DNA of 27,960 bases from Oscillospiraceae bacterium (lineage in GTDB: Bacteria > Bacillota > Clostridia > Oscillospirales > Ruminococcaceae). The first letter of the stretch is position 1. Every line of letters starts with the position of its first letter. Shown piece after piece: positions 15,893 to 23,395 of this stretch. Position numbers and translations under genes: made by a program. The notes under the pieces were generated by a model. That model was not told the origin of the DNA. It did no database searches and worked only from the letters and a program-made list of their open reading frames with translations. The stretch covers positions 1 through 27,960 of the forward strand of contig JAEDLR010000021.1 in assembly GCA_016295145.1 (NCBI GenBank). Direction: 5' to 3'.

Positions 15893-16621
15893 ATGGAAAT
15901 AGGACAGTATTGTGAAATCGGACGGGTGCGTGAGGAAAATCAGGATACCATTGCCACCCGTGCCCTGCCTGACGGCGTACTTGCTGTTGTCTGCGACGGC
16001 ATGGGCGGTATGCAGGGCGGCAAAGAGGCAAGCAACATCGCTGCTGCTGCTTTTGTAAACCGCATGATGCAGGACTACCAGGCGAAAATGGAGCCAGATG
16101 CGCTCTCCGATTTACTGCATCAGGCTGTCGCAGACGCAAACCGAGGGGTATACACTGCTGCGGTAGCTGCCAATCTGCGAATGCGCATGGGCACTACGCT
16201 TGTGGCAGCCGTGCTACGGGGGCAAGAGTGCTTTATCGTCAATATCGGCGATTCCCGCGCCTATGTCATTAATACCGATGCACCGCCTGTGCAGCTTACG
16301 CTGGATCATACGGCTGCGCAGTATTTGTATGAACGCGGTGACATCACAGCGGAGCAATGTGCAACACATCCGCGCCGCAATGAGTTGACCCGCGCCATCG
16401 GCGTGATGCCCCATGTACTGGCAGACCGCTTTGATTGCACACTGGAATCCAAGCAACGGCTGCTGCTTTGCTCGGACGGTTTGTACGGTATGCTGGATGA
16501 TACCACCATCGGCACACTTGCTTCTTCTGCGGAGCCTGCCGATGCTGCCAAACAACTGCTGGATGCAGCCAACGAACAGGGCGGCAGGGACAATATCTCT
16601 GTGATTTTGATCGCCCCTTAA
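15893..16621 (+). CDS. prpC: PP2C-type serine/threonine phosphatase
   Basis: A 242-residue metal-dependent phosphatase that reverses phosphorylation by the neighbouring PASTA kinase. PP2C motifs appear in order: R-E-E-N-Q-D, C-D-G-M-G-G-M-Q-G-G (metal-binding Asp), N-I-G-D-S-R-A-Y, C-S-D-G-L-Y-G and G-G-R-D-N-I-S-V. The protein has no membrane segment and is cytoplasmic. It begins 11 nt after rlmN, with AGGTGA about 6 nt before the ATG. The prpC-prkC-rsgA order matches that of B. subtilis. Confidence 0.95.
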   Translation: MEIGQYCEIGRVREENQDTIATRALPDGVLAVVCDGMGGMQGGKEASNIAAAAFVNRMMQDYQAKMEPDALSDLLHQAVADANRGVYTAAVAANLRMRMGTTLVAAVLRGQECFIVNIGDSRAYVINTDAPPVQLTLDHTAAQYLYERGDITAEQCATHPRRNELTRAIGVMPHVLADRFDCTLESKQRLLLCSDGLYGMLDDTTIGTLASSAEPADAAKQLLDAANEQGGRDNISVILIAP

Positions 16622-16627
16622 TTTGCA

Positions 16628-16651
16628 GTCAGACCGAGAAACTCGGTTGAC
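16628..16651 (+). other. Stem-loop between prpC and prkC
   Basis: ACCGAG (16633-16638) and CTCGGT (16642-16647) form a perfect 6-bp stem with an AAA loop, extended by GTCA/TGAC with one bulged base. It lies in the only sizeable gap (89 bp) in this part of the cluster. No T tract follows, so it is not a clear terminator. TTGACC (16647-16652), 18 bp, TATTGA further on is a weak promoter candidate for prkC. Confidence 0.4.
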
Positions 16652-16710
16652 CATAAATAACACACAACCATATTGAATTTGGTCGGGATGACCTGACTCG
16701 GAGGTTTGTA

Positions 16711-18894
16711 ATGGAAAAAGATCGCAACGACAAGAACATCGGAAAGAAGCTGGAAGGTCGCTATGAGATCGTAGAACGCATTGGCGAGGGCGGTATGGCA
16801 GATGTGTACCGTGCCAACGATGTTGTAGACGGTAAGCCTGTGGCGGTAAAGATTCTGAAGAAGGAATTTGCCGAGAACGAGGAGTTTCTGCGCCGATTCC
16901 GCAATGAATCCAAGGCAACCGCACTGCTGAACCACCCCAACATTGTAAAGATCTACGATGTAGGCTTCTCGGATCGCATCCAGTTCATCGTCATGGAGTA
17001 CATCGACGGCATTACCCTGAACGAATATATCGAACAGAGTGGTGTGCTGGATTGGAGAGACGCTGTACACTTTGTCACCCAGATCCTGCGCGCATTGCAG
17101 CACGCCCACAGCAAGGGCATTGTCCACCGTGACATCAAGCCGCAGAATATTATGATGCTCCGCGATGGCACCATCAAGGTTATGGACTTCGGCATTGCAA
17201 AATTTGCACGGGAAGAGGGCAAAACCGGCACCGACAAAGCCATCGGCACCGTGCATTATATCAGCCCTGAACAGGCAAGGGGGGCTGCCACCGATGCAAA
17301 GAGCGATCTGTATTCCGTAGGCGTGATGCTCTATGAGATGCTGACAGGCAAAAAACCCTTTGATCATGAGAATCCGGTCAGTGTGGCAGTAATGCATATG
17401 CAAGCAGACCCCAAGCGCCCACGCAGCATTCGGGCGGACATTGCACCGGGTCTGGAGGAGATCATTCTCAAGGCAATGCAGAAAGACCCTGCAGATCGTT
17501 ATCAGTCCGCAAGAGATATGATGGACGATCTGGAGAGCTTCAAAGAGAATACTGCCATCGTGTTCGGCTATATTCCCAATCTGGAGGATAGCCCGGCATC
17601 TGCCGACTCGGCAAAGGCGAAATTCTCCGGTGCGGTTGTCACTGAGCCTTCCGAAGCAGAGGATCCGCGCTATGCCGAGGAAGATGACGAGGACGACGAA
17701 GAAGATGAGGATGACGACGAGGACGAATACGAATATGAGGAAGAGGAGCGCCCCTCTGTATTTGTGCCGATCATTACTGCGGTCATTTGCGTGGTGATTA
17801 CCATTGCGGTCATCATCGGTGTCAAAGCGATTATTGACTTTATGAACAATCAGGATAACCCCAGCAACGCATCCTACAAAATGCCCTCTCTGGTCGGTAT
17901 GGACTACGAGGAAGCAAAGCAGCAATACGGTCAGTTGCTGCAAATTGAAGTGGAAAGCTATGAATACTCCACACTGGCAAAGGACAAGATTTTCGACCAG
18001 AGCATTCCTGCTGAGGACCCTGTCGAAAAGGGCACTACGGTAAAGGTCAAGGTCAGCAAGGGTTCCAAGAAGATCACCCTGCCCGACTATACCAACTGGG
18101 ACTATGTGACCACCAAGCAGCAGATCATCAATCTGGGCTTGACAATTGACGAGCGCTATACCTTTGATGATACCGTTGAACAGGGTAAGATCGTGCGTAC
18201 GGATCCCGCCCCCAACAGCGAGCTGGAGCCGGGCGATTATGTTACCGTCTATGTCAGCAAGGGCAAGAATAAGAATACGGTTCCCGTACCAAACTTCATT
18301 GGTATGTCCTATGAGACCGCACTGGACACTGCCGCTGCCTGCAATCTGGAGCTTGTCCGTGTAGAGGACAATTCCAATGCCCCCAAGGGTCAGATCTTCC
18401 ACCAGAGCATCAATCCCACCGAGCCGGTTACCGAGGGCACAACGATTACCGTCAGGGTCAGTAACGGTATTCCAGCCGAACAAAACGTAGAATTCTCTAT
18501 TGCCATCCCCGAAAAAGCAACGGGAAGCTTCCACATCATTTTCTACGAGGGAGGCGTGGTGCATACCACCGGCCCTAGCTTCAATGTGGCGTATGCAACG
18601 GGTACCACCAAGGTTTCGCTCTCCGGCACCGGTACTGTTGATTTCCTGGTGCGCCTGGTCAATGACAGCAACATGATGAATGCGACCATCGGTACCTATA
18701 AGGTCGATTTTGACAACAGAACTGTCACCGTAATTGAATCCGATGTGGAGGCAGCATTCGCAGCCGTTCGCGGCCTGGTCGTGGAAACCACCACCACCAC
18801 CACCGTGACTACCACAAGCAGCTCGGCATCCGACACCACCACAACAACCACAGTTGTCAATGTGCCGGATCCTGTCAGTGGCGATAATGAATGA
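16711..18894 (+). CDS. prkC: PASTA-domain serine/threonine protein kinase
   Basis: A 727-residue membrane kinase of the PrkC/PknB/Stk1 family that senses peptidoglycan fragments or lipid II outside and phosphorylates cell-wall, division and sporulation or germination proteins inside. The kinase domain (about 18-275) has the glycine loop G-E-G-G-M-A, K47, the catalytic loop H-R-D-I-K-P-Q-N (139-146), D-F-G (159-161) and S-P-E (185-187). A very acidic spacer (322-346, almost all Asp/Glu) leads to one membrane helix (349-376). Three PASTA repeats follow (about 387-450, 453-517, 522-586). An extra domain of about 100 residues and a Thr/Ser-rich tail (692-715) complete it. The acidic spacer and the extra extracellular end are not in the B. 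subtilis protein. GGAGG precedes the ATG. Confidence 0.95.
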   Translation: MEKDRNDKNIGKKLEGRYEIVERIGEGGMADVYRANDVVDGKPVAVKILKKEFAENEEFLRRFRNESKATALLNHPNIVKIYDVGFSDRIQFIVMEYIDGITLNEYIEQSGVLDWRDAVHFVTQILRALQHAHSKGIVHRDIKPQNIMMLRDGTIKVMDFGIAKFAREEGKTGTDKAIGTVHYISPEQARGAATDAKSDLYSVGVMLYEMLTGKKPFDHENPVSVAVMHMQADPKRPRSIRADIAPGLEEIILKAMQKDPADRYQSARDMMDDLESFKENTAIVFGYIPNLEDSPASADSAKAKFSGAVVTEPSEAEDPRYAEEDDEDDEEDEDDDEDEYEYEEEERPSVFVPIITAVICVVITIAVIIGVKAIIDFMNNQDNPSNASYKMPSLVGMDYEEAKQQYGQLLQIEVESYEYSTLAKDKIFDQSIPAEDPVEKGTTVKVKVSKGSKKITLPDYTNWDYVTTKQQIINLGLTIDERYTFDDTVEQGKIVRTDPAPNSELEPGDYVTVYVSKGKNKNTVPVPNFIGMSYETALDTAAACNLELVRVEDNSNAPKGQIFHQSINPTEPVTEGTTITVRVSNGIPAEQNVEFSIAIPEKATGSFHIIFYEGGVVHTTGPSFNVAYATGTTKVSLSGTGTVDFLVRLVNDSNMMNATIGTYKVDFDNRTVTVIESDVEAAFAAVRGLVVETTTTTTVTTTSSSASDTTTTTTVVNVPDPVSGDNE

Positions 18895-19757
18895 CAGGGT
18901 TGATTCTGAAATCTGTTGGGGGGCTCTACACCGTAGAGTCCCCCGATGGTATTATGATGTGTAAGGCAAGAGGACTTTTTCGCAAGCAAGGCATTTCACC
19001 CTGCACAGGTGATACGGTCACGGTGGAAAACGGCTGCATTACAGAGATTCTACCACGCCGCAACGTGCTGATTCGTCCGCCCCTTGCCAATCTGGATAAG
19101 CTGTTTTTTGTAATTGCTGCCTGTGAGCCTGCGCCCAATGTACTGCTGCTTGACCGTTTTCTTGCCGTGTGCGAGTACAAACACATCGAGCCGGTATTGG
19201 TTTTCACCAAGCTGGATCTGGCAGGCGCAGACACGTTGATGGACATCTACCGCAATGCAGGGTACACCGTGTTTGCCGTTGATTATGCCAAACCCGAATG
19301 CATCGCGCCGATCTGTGACGCAATGCAGGGCTGTATCAGCGCATTTACGGGGAACTCCGGCGTGGGAAAATCGACGCTGCTGAATGCAATTGACAGCTCC
19401 TTGCAGCTAGAAACCGCAGAGATCAGCAAAAAACTGGGCAGGGGCAAGCATACCACACGCCATGTGGAATTGTATACATTGCAAAACGGCGGCAGAATCG
19501 CAGATACACCGGGTTTTTCAACATTTGAAACCGAAAGCTATGCTGTGATTCCGCCCGATGACCTTGCAGCTTGCTTCCCTGAATTAGCATCGGTGGACGA
19601 GCCTTGCCGATACACCGACTGCCGGCATCTGCACGAGCCAGCCTGCTCTGTGCGTGGGGCTGTGCAGGCAGGGAATATTCCCCAAAGCCGCTACGAAAGC
19701 TATACCGTGATGCTGCAAGAGGCAATGCAGCACAAAACATGGGAGAATAAAAAATGA
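18891..19757 (+). CDS. rsgA: Ribosome small-subunit-dependent GTPase A
   Basis: A 288-residue circularly permuted GTPase that helps 30S subunit maturation. An N-terminal OB-fold (about 1-65) precedes the GTPase motifs in permuted order: G4 T-K-L-D, then G1 G-N-S-G-V-G-K-S-T, then G3 D-T-P-G-F. The C-terminal zinc site shows C-R-Y-T-D-C-R-H-x5-A-C, a Cys3-His set. The start overlaps the prkC stop (ATGA). In many Firmicutes rpe follows; here thiN follows directly. Confidence 0.95.
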   Translation: MTGLILKSVGGLYTVESPDGIMMCKARGLFRKQGISPCTGDTVTVENGCITEILPRRNVLIRPPLANLDKLFFVIAACEPAPNVLLLDRFLAVCEYKHIEPVLVFTKLDLAGADTLMDIYRNAGYTVFAVDYAKPECIAPICDAMQGCISAFTGNSGVGKSTLLNAIDSSLQLETAEISKKLGRGKHTTRHVELYTLQNGGRIADTPGFSTFETESYAVIPPDDLAACFPELASVDEPCRYTDCRHLHEPACSVRGAVQAGNIPQSRYESYTVMLQEAMQHKTWENKK

Positions 19758-20377
19758 GCGATCTCTGTCTGATTTTTGCAGGCGGGCCTGAAGAAGATCT
19801 GCCGTGCCTGCCCCTGCCACAGGAGGATGCATGGATTCTCTGTGCTGACAGCGGTTTGCGTTTGGCACAACGCATGGGCGTGACGCCTGATCTGGTACTG
19901 GGCGATTTTGATTCGCTGGGTGCGTTGCCTGATGCACCGTACTATCAGGCTCCTGTGGAAAAAGACGACACCGATACCGTGCTTGCCGTTCGGTTTGGCC
20001 TTGAAAAAGGCTGCCGCCGCTTTGTGATCTACGGCGCGTTGGGCGGCAGATTCGATCACAGTTACGCCAATATCCAGACGCTGCTCCTTCTGCACCAACA
20101 TGGTGCAACCGGTATACTGGTGGGTGCCAGCGATATGCTGATGCTGCAAACAGCAGGCACAATGGTGGAATATCCCAAGCGCGAGGGCTTTACTTTTTCG
20201 GTTTTTTCGCTGACAACGCAATGCGAGGGTGTGAGCATCCGCGGGGTTCGGTATCCATTGGAAAACGCCACGCTGACCATGTATCATCCGCTGGGGGTCA
20301 GCAACGAGATTACTGACAAGTGCGCGCGTTTGCGCGTGGAACAGGGTATTTTGCTGATTGCGCAATCAAAACTGTAA
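19754..20377 (+). CDS. thiN: Thiamine diphosphokinase
   Basis: A 207-residue enzyme that transfers pyrophosphate from ATP to thiamine, giving thiamine diphosphate. Conserved acidic motifs are present: A-D-S-G, L-G-D-F-D-S and the D-D-T-D-T metal-binding stretch, then G-G-R-F-D-H. The C-terminal beta-sandwich domain ends normally. The ATG overlaps the rsgA stop. Position before a spoVM-like gene matches the B. subtilis order (yloS-spoVM). Confidence 0.94.
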   Translation: MSDLCLIFAGGPEEDLPCLPLPQEDAWILCADSGLRLAQRMGVTPDLVLGDFDSLGALPDAPYYQAPVEKDDTDTVLAVRFGLEKGCRRFVIYGALGGRFDHSYANIQTLLLLHQHGATGILVGASDMLMLQTAGTMVEYPKREGFTFSVFSLTTQCEGVSIRGVRYPLENATLTMYHPLGVSNEITDKCARLRVEQGILLIAQSKL

Positions 20378-20429
20378 CAAAAACTGCGATTTTGCATATG
20401 CTGTACTATCTTGCAAAGGAGGTAGCGCG

Positions 20430-20522
20430 ATGAAAATCGTAGTTGTGCGTAGCCCCAAGCTGCTTGCGGGCATTTTCCGAATGGTGTTTCACATCAAAAA
20501 AAGTGATGCAGCCGCAGAGTAA
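20430..20522 (+). CDS. spoVM: SpoVM-like stage V sporulation peptide
   Basis: A 30-residue peptide beginning M-K-I-V-V-V-R-S-P-K-L-L-A-G-I-F-R. SpoVM is the small amphipathic peptide that recognises the convex forespore membrane and anchors the spore coat protein SpoIVA. The B. subtilis peptide is 26 residues, with the same pattern of a short strand, S/L-P-K, then a hydrophobic-basic helix with G-I/G-G-I. A strong AAAGGAGG lies about 7 nt before the ATG. Position right after thiN is the one used in B. subtilis. The tail after the helix (I-K-K-S-D-A-A-A-E) is a few residues longer than usual. No convincing sporulation sigma promoter is seen; CATATGCT (20395-20402) only partly resembles a sigma-E -10 box. 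The gene indicates a spore former. Confidence 0.85.
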   Translation: MKIVVVRSPKLLAGIFRMVFHIKKSDAAAE

Positions 20523-20527
20523 CCGAA

Positions 20528-20562
20528 AACAGCCGCTTTTCCGTGGTGGAAAGGCGGCTGTT
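20528..20562 (+). terminator. Hairpin after spoVM
   Basis: A 15-bp stem (20528-20542 with 20548-20562, one G-T pair) closed by a 5-nt loop, 5 bp after the spoVM stop. It has no T tract, so it may be a weak terminator or an mRNA-stabilising hairpin at the end of the long cluster. Confidence 0.6.
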
Positions 20563-20611
20563 GCCATATTCTATACATGCAACAAAACGTGTCGATAACC
20601 ATTCGTTGTAT

Positions 20612-20647
20612 AAAGAACTGCCTACGGAAATCCGAAGGCAGTTCTTT
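20612..20647. terminator. Bidirectional terminator between converging transcripts
   Basis: A 16-bp stem (AAAGAACTGCCT with its exact complement, one A-A mismatch, then CGGA/TCCG) closed by AA. It lies between the plus-strand cluster and the minus-strand dockerin gene. The plus side ends in TTCTTTGCTT and the minus side in TTCTTTAT, so it can serve both directions. Confidence 0.7.
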
Positions 20648-20667
20648 GCTTGATTCATTCTATCAAA

Positions 20668-20692
20668 AGCGGCTTTGTGTGCTGTACTGCTG
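20668..20692 (-). repeat. Decayed copy of the dispersed repeat core
   Basis: GGCTTTGTGTG followed by CTGTACTGC resembles the right arm at 3500-3527 in its core only. It is followed by an 8-bp tandem (CTGTACTG-like) run. As with the other copies, it is intergenic. Confidence 0.35.
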
Positions 20693-20751
20693 TACTGCTG
20701 TCCACCTTTACTGGTTCAATTCACAGAGCCGATAACACGATTCCATGGCAC

Positions 20752-21774
20752 TTACTGAACCAGACCTGCGAGCATTTGCAGCAATACTGTAGTATCATCG
20801 GCATTCACATTGCCGTCTGCATTGAGGTCAGCAACAGCAATACCGGCATCGGTAATGGGTACAGTGGTATCTTCTGCAACATAGCGGAAAAGCAAAATGG
20901 CATCGGAAACGGTCACTTTACCGTCTGCGTTCACATCGCCCAGATTGGGTGCATAATAAACCGTATTGATGGCCTTCTCTGTACCGACGTCCTCCAAAAA
21001 TGCATAGTGAGGAATATAGCCTAGCGCATCATATACCAGTTTCACCATATCCATCAACTGGAAATGATCGGTCTCTGCGGCGGTGGGGCGAAGTTGGCAA
21101 TAGCTGCTGTTGGCGGTAACAGTCCAGTCAGAGGCATATTCTGAGGCAAAAACAGAAAGTTTTGCCTCGGCATCGGGGTAAGCATCCAGTGCATACATAG
21201 GGCCGGCGAATGAAATTTCATACTTGCTGATATAGGCTTCGGAGAAGGAAAACTCCGTTACAACATGATCAGCAGTTGCCCATGCATAAACCGCATCGGC
21301 AATGGCCTTTGCCTGCTCGGCTGATTCTTTGATGAAAACACTATGACTCTGCGTATCCGAATCCGGAGCGATGATTTCGTAATTCTCGCCCAAAAGTGCC
21401 GTGAATGCTTCATCGGCAAAGGTTTTTGCAGCGGTCTGATCCTGCAAAATAAAGTGCAGCAGGGATCCCTTATTTTCCGCAAGATATGTACCACGCATGG
21501 GGTAGGCGCGCGTTCCTACGGTATAATCCACGCAGCCGGTGGGGCAAAACTGTGAGATGTAAATTCCTTTGGGCGTATTGCTTTGCAGAAAATAAGATGG
21601 TGCTTCCATATCGGTTGCAACGATTGAATCTATTAAAAAATCTACATCCTCTACCAGATAGCTATCCCCCAGTTGGTCAGGCAGTGGGGCATAGGTTTCC
21701 TCAGCAGAAACAGGCATAGCTGCTACGCCTGCGAACAAAACGAGACTGGTAAAAACTGAGAGTAGTTTCTTCAT
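20752..21774 (-). CDS. Secreted protein with C-terminal type I dockerin
   Basis: A 340-residue exported protein. Residues 1-24 form a signal peptide with a likely cut after V-S-A. Residues 25-277 are not recognised as an enzyme; the middle shows a pattern of strands and amphipathic helices also seen in the neighbouring exported protein. Residues 278-340 are a type I dockerin with two calcium-binding loops (G-D-V-N-A-D-G-K-V and A-D-L-N-A-D-G-N-V), each followed by a helix. Dockerins plug proteins into cohesins of a cellulosome or a cell-surface scaffold. TAAGGAGG lies 6 nt before the ATG. The leader carries the two-box element shared with the next gene upstream. Carbohydrate-active function cannot be assumed, since no catalytic domain is visible. 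Confidence 0.88.
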   Translation of the reverse strand: MKKLLSVFTSLVLFAGVAAMPVSAEETYAPLPDQLGDSYLVEDVDFLIDSIVATDMEAPSYFLQSNTPKGIYISQFCPTGCVDYTVGTRAYPMRGTYLAENKGSLLHFILQDQTAAKTFADEAFTALLGENYEIIAPDSDTQSHSVFIKESAEQAKAIADAVYAWATADHVVTEFSFSEAYISKYEISFAGPMYALDAYPDAEAKLSVFASEYASDWTVTANSSYCQLRPTAAETDHFQLMDMVKLVYDALGYIPHYAFLEDVGTEKAINTVYYAPNLGDVNADGKVTVSDAILLFRYVAEDTTVPITDAGIAVADLNADGNVNADDTTVLLQMLAGLVQ

Positions 21775-21800
21775 GATTGTTCCTCCTTACGAATATTGAA

Positions 21801-21858
21801 TGTTCGGATTGTTCAAATAAAAGCATATCACATCATGATTCATACGAACGCCACCATT
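21801..21858 (-). promoter_or_regulatory. Two-box leader element before the dockerin gene
   Basis: Box 1 (21840-21858) and box 2 (21801-21819) match boxes upstream of the neighbouring exported-protein gene in 18 of 19 and 16 of 19 positions. The spacer is exactly 20 bp in both. Read on the minus strand, GTTCG in box 1 can pair with CGAAC in box 2. The element ends 26 bp before the start codon. Function unknown. Confidence 0.55.
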
Positions 21859-21938
21859 ATGACTGTTCTCTACAACTACCGAATTATGGATACCAATGAC
21901 CGTTTGGAGGCAGGAGTATGCATCTCGGAACCTTTGAT

Positions 21939-22967
21939 TTATGCGGATATGTTCATTCGTTTTTTGGTAAAGAATGCTACTGTAGCTGCAGCAACCCCTG
22001 CGAGCAGCAGGTAAACCGTTGCCGCATCACCTGTAGATACACCGCCGGCGGTGGTAGTGGTGGTTGCAGCGGTGGTAGTGGTGGTTGTATCTTCTGTTTC
22101 CTCATTGTATGGCATTAATACAAGACCGAATCCCGCAATGCCTGCTGAGATAGACTCAGGTGTACTGCCCGCCGGGTAGGCATCTTTTACGCCGTCAATT
22201 TCTTTGAGTTGCTCACAGAGAAGCATTGCTTCCTCAAAAGGGATGTTATCACCGTTTGCCAGTATGATATAACATCCGTTGGTATCACAGGACTCTATGC
22301 TGCCATATTCTGCTAGCACAGACAAGACTTGATCCGTATTCTCTTCTGAGATCCAAACCCGCAACTTGCCATCATCTTGGTACATTGTTGCACGGGATTC
22401 CTTTCCGTAGACAGCACCGAGTAATGTCATCTGATCGTGTTCTGCCACAGCATTCACCAGTTCAGTGTAATCTGCGCTCCAATAACCCAGATCCTCGTTA
22501 AGTTCAAGAGGTACAGTCAGTAGATACACTGTTTTTTCGCTGTTTAACTGCTCCAGTTCAGTAGAAACGCTGTATGTAATATATTCAGAATCCACAACGT
22601 ATTCTTCTGACTTTCCATAGCATTCTGCAAAACCGGTAAGCGGTTGCATCCGGCAGCCCCCCGCCGGAATACCGCCGATTCCCCATTTGCCATCGGACCA
22701 GACCACAGAAATGTTTCCAATGCCGGATGCAAGGATATCATCGGGATTGTCACAGTAGACCGCTAATCCTTGCAGTGAATATGAGGAAACCAAGCCCACC
22801 TGATCCGGAAAAACAGCATCCTCTTCTCTTACGATTTCATATTCATCCGCAGGCCGTGTTTTGAGTGCCTCTGAAAAATCAAGCAGGCTGGCTTGCGCAG
22901 CAACGGGGGTAGAGCCAAAAAAATAAGTGGCTGCCAATAACGACAAAATACATCTACGCTTCTTCAT
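21939..22967 (-). CDS. Exported protein with Thr-rich stalk and C-terminal membrane anchor
   Basis: A 342-residue surface protein. Residues 1-26 form a signal peptide ending near A-Q-A. Residues about 27-285 are a globular region of unknown function. The last part (about 205-285) alternates strand and helix, with P-F-E-E-A-M-L-L-C-E-Q-L-K-E-I-D-G-V-K-D-A-Y. Then come a Thr-rich stalk (about 290-307), the sequence S-T-G-D (311-314), a hydrophobic helix and a K-K-R tail. That end looks like a degenerate sortase signal, in which T-G precedes the helix, or a plain membrane anchor. The start at 22967 has AGAGGAGA 8-9 nt upstream. It shares its leader element with the dockerin gene and may be co-transcribed with it from 23201-23229. 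Confidence 0.82.
   Translation of the reverse strand: MKKRRCILSLLAATYFFGSTPVAAQASLLDFSEALKTRPADEYEIVREEDAVFPDQVGLVSSYSLQGLAVYCDNPDDILASGIGNISVVWSDGKWGIGGIPAGGCRMQPLTGFAECYGKSEEYVVDSEYITYSVSTELEQLNSEKTVYLLTVPLELNEDLGYWSADYTELVNAVAEHDQMTLLGAVYGKESRATMYQDDGKLRVWISEENTDQVLSVLAEYGSIESCDTNGCYIILANGDNIPFEEAMLLCEQLKEIDGVKDAYPAGSTPESISAGIAGFGLVLMPYNEETEDTTTTTTAATTTTTAGGVSTGDAATVYLLLAGVAAATVAFFTKKRMNISA
22048..22087. repeat. 21-bp tandem repeat encoding the Thr-rich stalk
   Basis: Two copies of a 19-nt identical unit (22048-22066 and 22069-22087) with a 21-bp period. They encode the alternating Thr-run and Ala segments of the stalk. Such repeats can change length by slippage without shifting frame. 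Confidence 0.7.
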
Positions 22968-22989
22968 AACAATTTCTCCTCTCATGATA

Positions 22990-23047
22990 TGTTCGAATTA
23001 TTCAGATAGAACTGCAGAATAGGTTGCGTCATGCGAACGCCACCATT
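22990..23047 (-). promoter_or_regulatory. Two-box leader element before the anchored exported protein
   Basis: Box 2 (22990-23008) and box 1 (23029-23047) are the partners of the element at 21801-21858, with the same 20-bp gap. It ends 22 bp before the start codon, close to the 26 bp in the other gene. It lies inside the predicted transcript, so it may act as RNA rather than as promoter. Confidence 0.55.
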
Positions 23048-23200
23048 CAGCATACTTAACCATTCCAATCTAATAATACAAGTATCCTAACCCATCGTGC
23101 TCACCTCATTTCCTTATACCCAAACCTGACCGGATCCACATCAGACGGGTGCGTATGATTGAGATGTTCTGTGCTTCCGGTAAGCACCTTCTCTACATTA

Positions 23201-23229
23201 TTTATACCATACTTTTCGTTATATGTCAA
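23201..23229 (-). promoter_or_regulatory. Strong promoter for the exported-protein genes
   Basis: Minus-strand TTGACA (23224-23229), 17 bp, TATAAA (23201-23206). Transcription would start near 23194 and give a long leader of about 225 nt before the first gene. No terminator is visible between the two exported-protein genes, so both may be read from here. Confidence 0.75.
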
Positions 23230-23327
23230 TTGTTTTTTTGATTTATCTTCTTGATTTGTAGGAATGCACAATATCAGGCACCGCTTTTTGTTCAAGATGC
23301 TACTAAAAAGAAACGATTACACAATCA

Positions 23328-23364
23328 AACGCCGCACAATTGCTTTTCACAATTGTACGGCGTT
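23328..23364 (-). terminator. Terminator of the ktrB-ktrA operon
   Basis: On the minus strand AACGCCG-x-ACAATTG pairs with CAATTGT-x-CGGCGTT (14 pairs, one mismatch, 7-nt loop), followed by TTTGATT. It lies 31 bp after the ktrA stop. Confidence 0.75.
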
Positions 23365-23395
23365 ACCCAAGCAATACACAGTTCGCCGAAATCCA

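Larger units (their letters stand above)
23048..23395 (-). other. Leader and spacer between ktrA and the exported-protein gene
   Basis: No gene is supported here. It contains the ktrA terminator (23328-23364), a strong minus-strand promoter (23201-23229) and a leader of about 225 nt. In the leader, GTGCTT-ACCGG-AAGCAC forms a perfect 6-bp hairpin (23171-23187) whose loop is complementary to CCGGT at 23129-23133, and ACATC/GATGT can pair in between. A 64-codon minus-strand frame is open across this stretch but runs through the promoter and has no recognisable product. Confidence 0.45.

Noticed and set aside
16618..18564. Very long open frame antisense to prkC
   Set aside because: It mirrors the kinase coding strand, has His/Cys/Ile-rich low-plausibility content and no ribosome site. 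Long antisense frames are expected opposite a gene with this codon bias.
20380..20429. Sporulation sigma-E promoter before spoVM
   Set aside because: CATATGCT at 20395-20402 matches the -10 consensus only partly, and no matching -35 element is found at the right distance.
22048..22087. CRISPR-like repeat
   Set aside because: Two in-frame 21-bp units within a coding sequence that encode a Thr-rich stalk; there are no spacers.
23101..23295. 64-codon minus-strand frame upstream of the exported-protein gene
   Set aside because: It crosses the strong promoter at 23201-23229 and would be cut by it; the start has no ribosome site.
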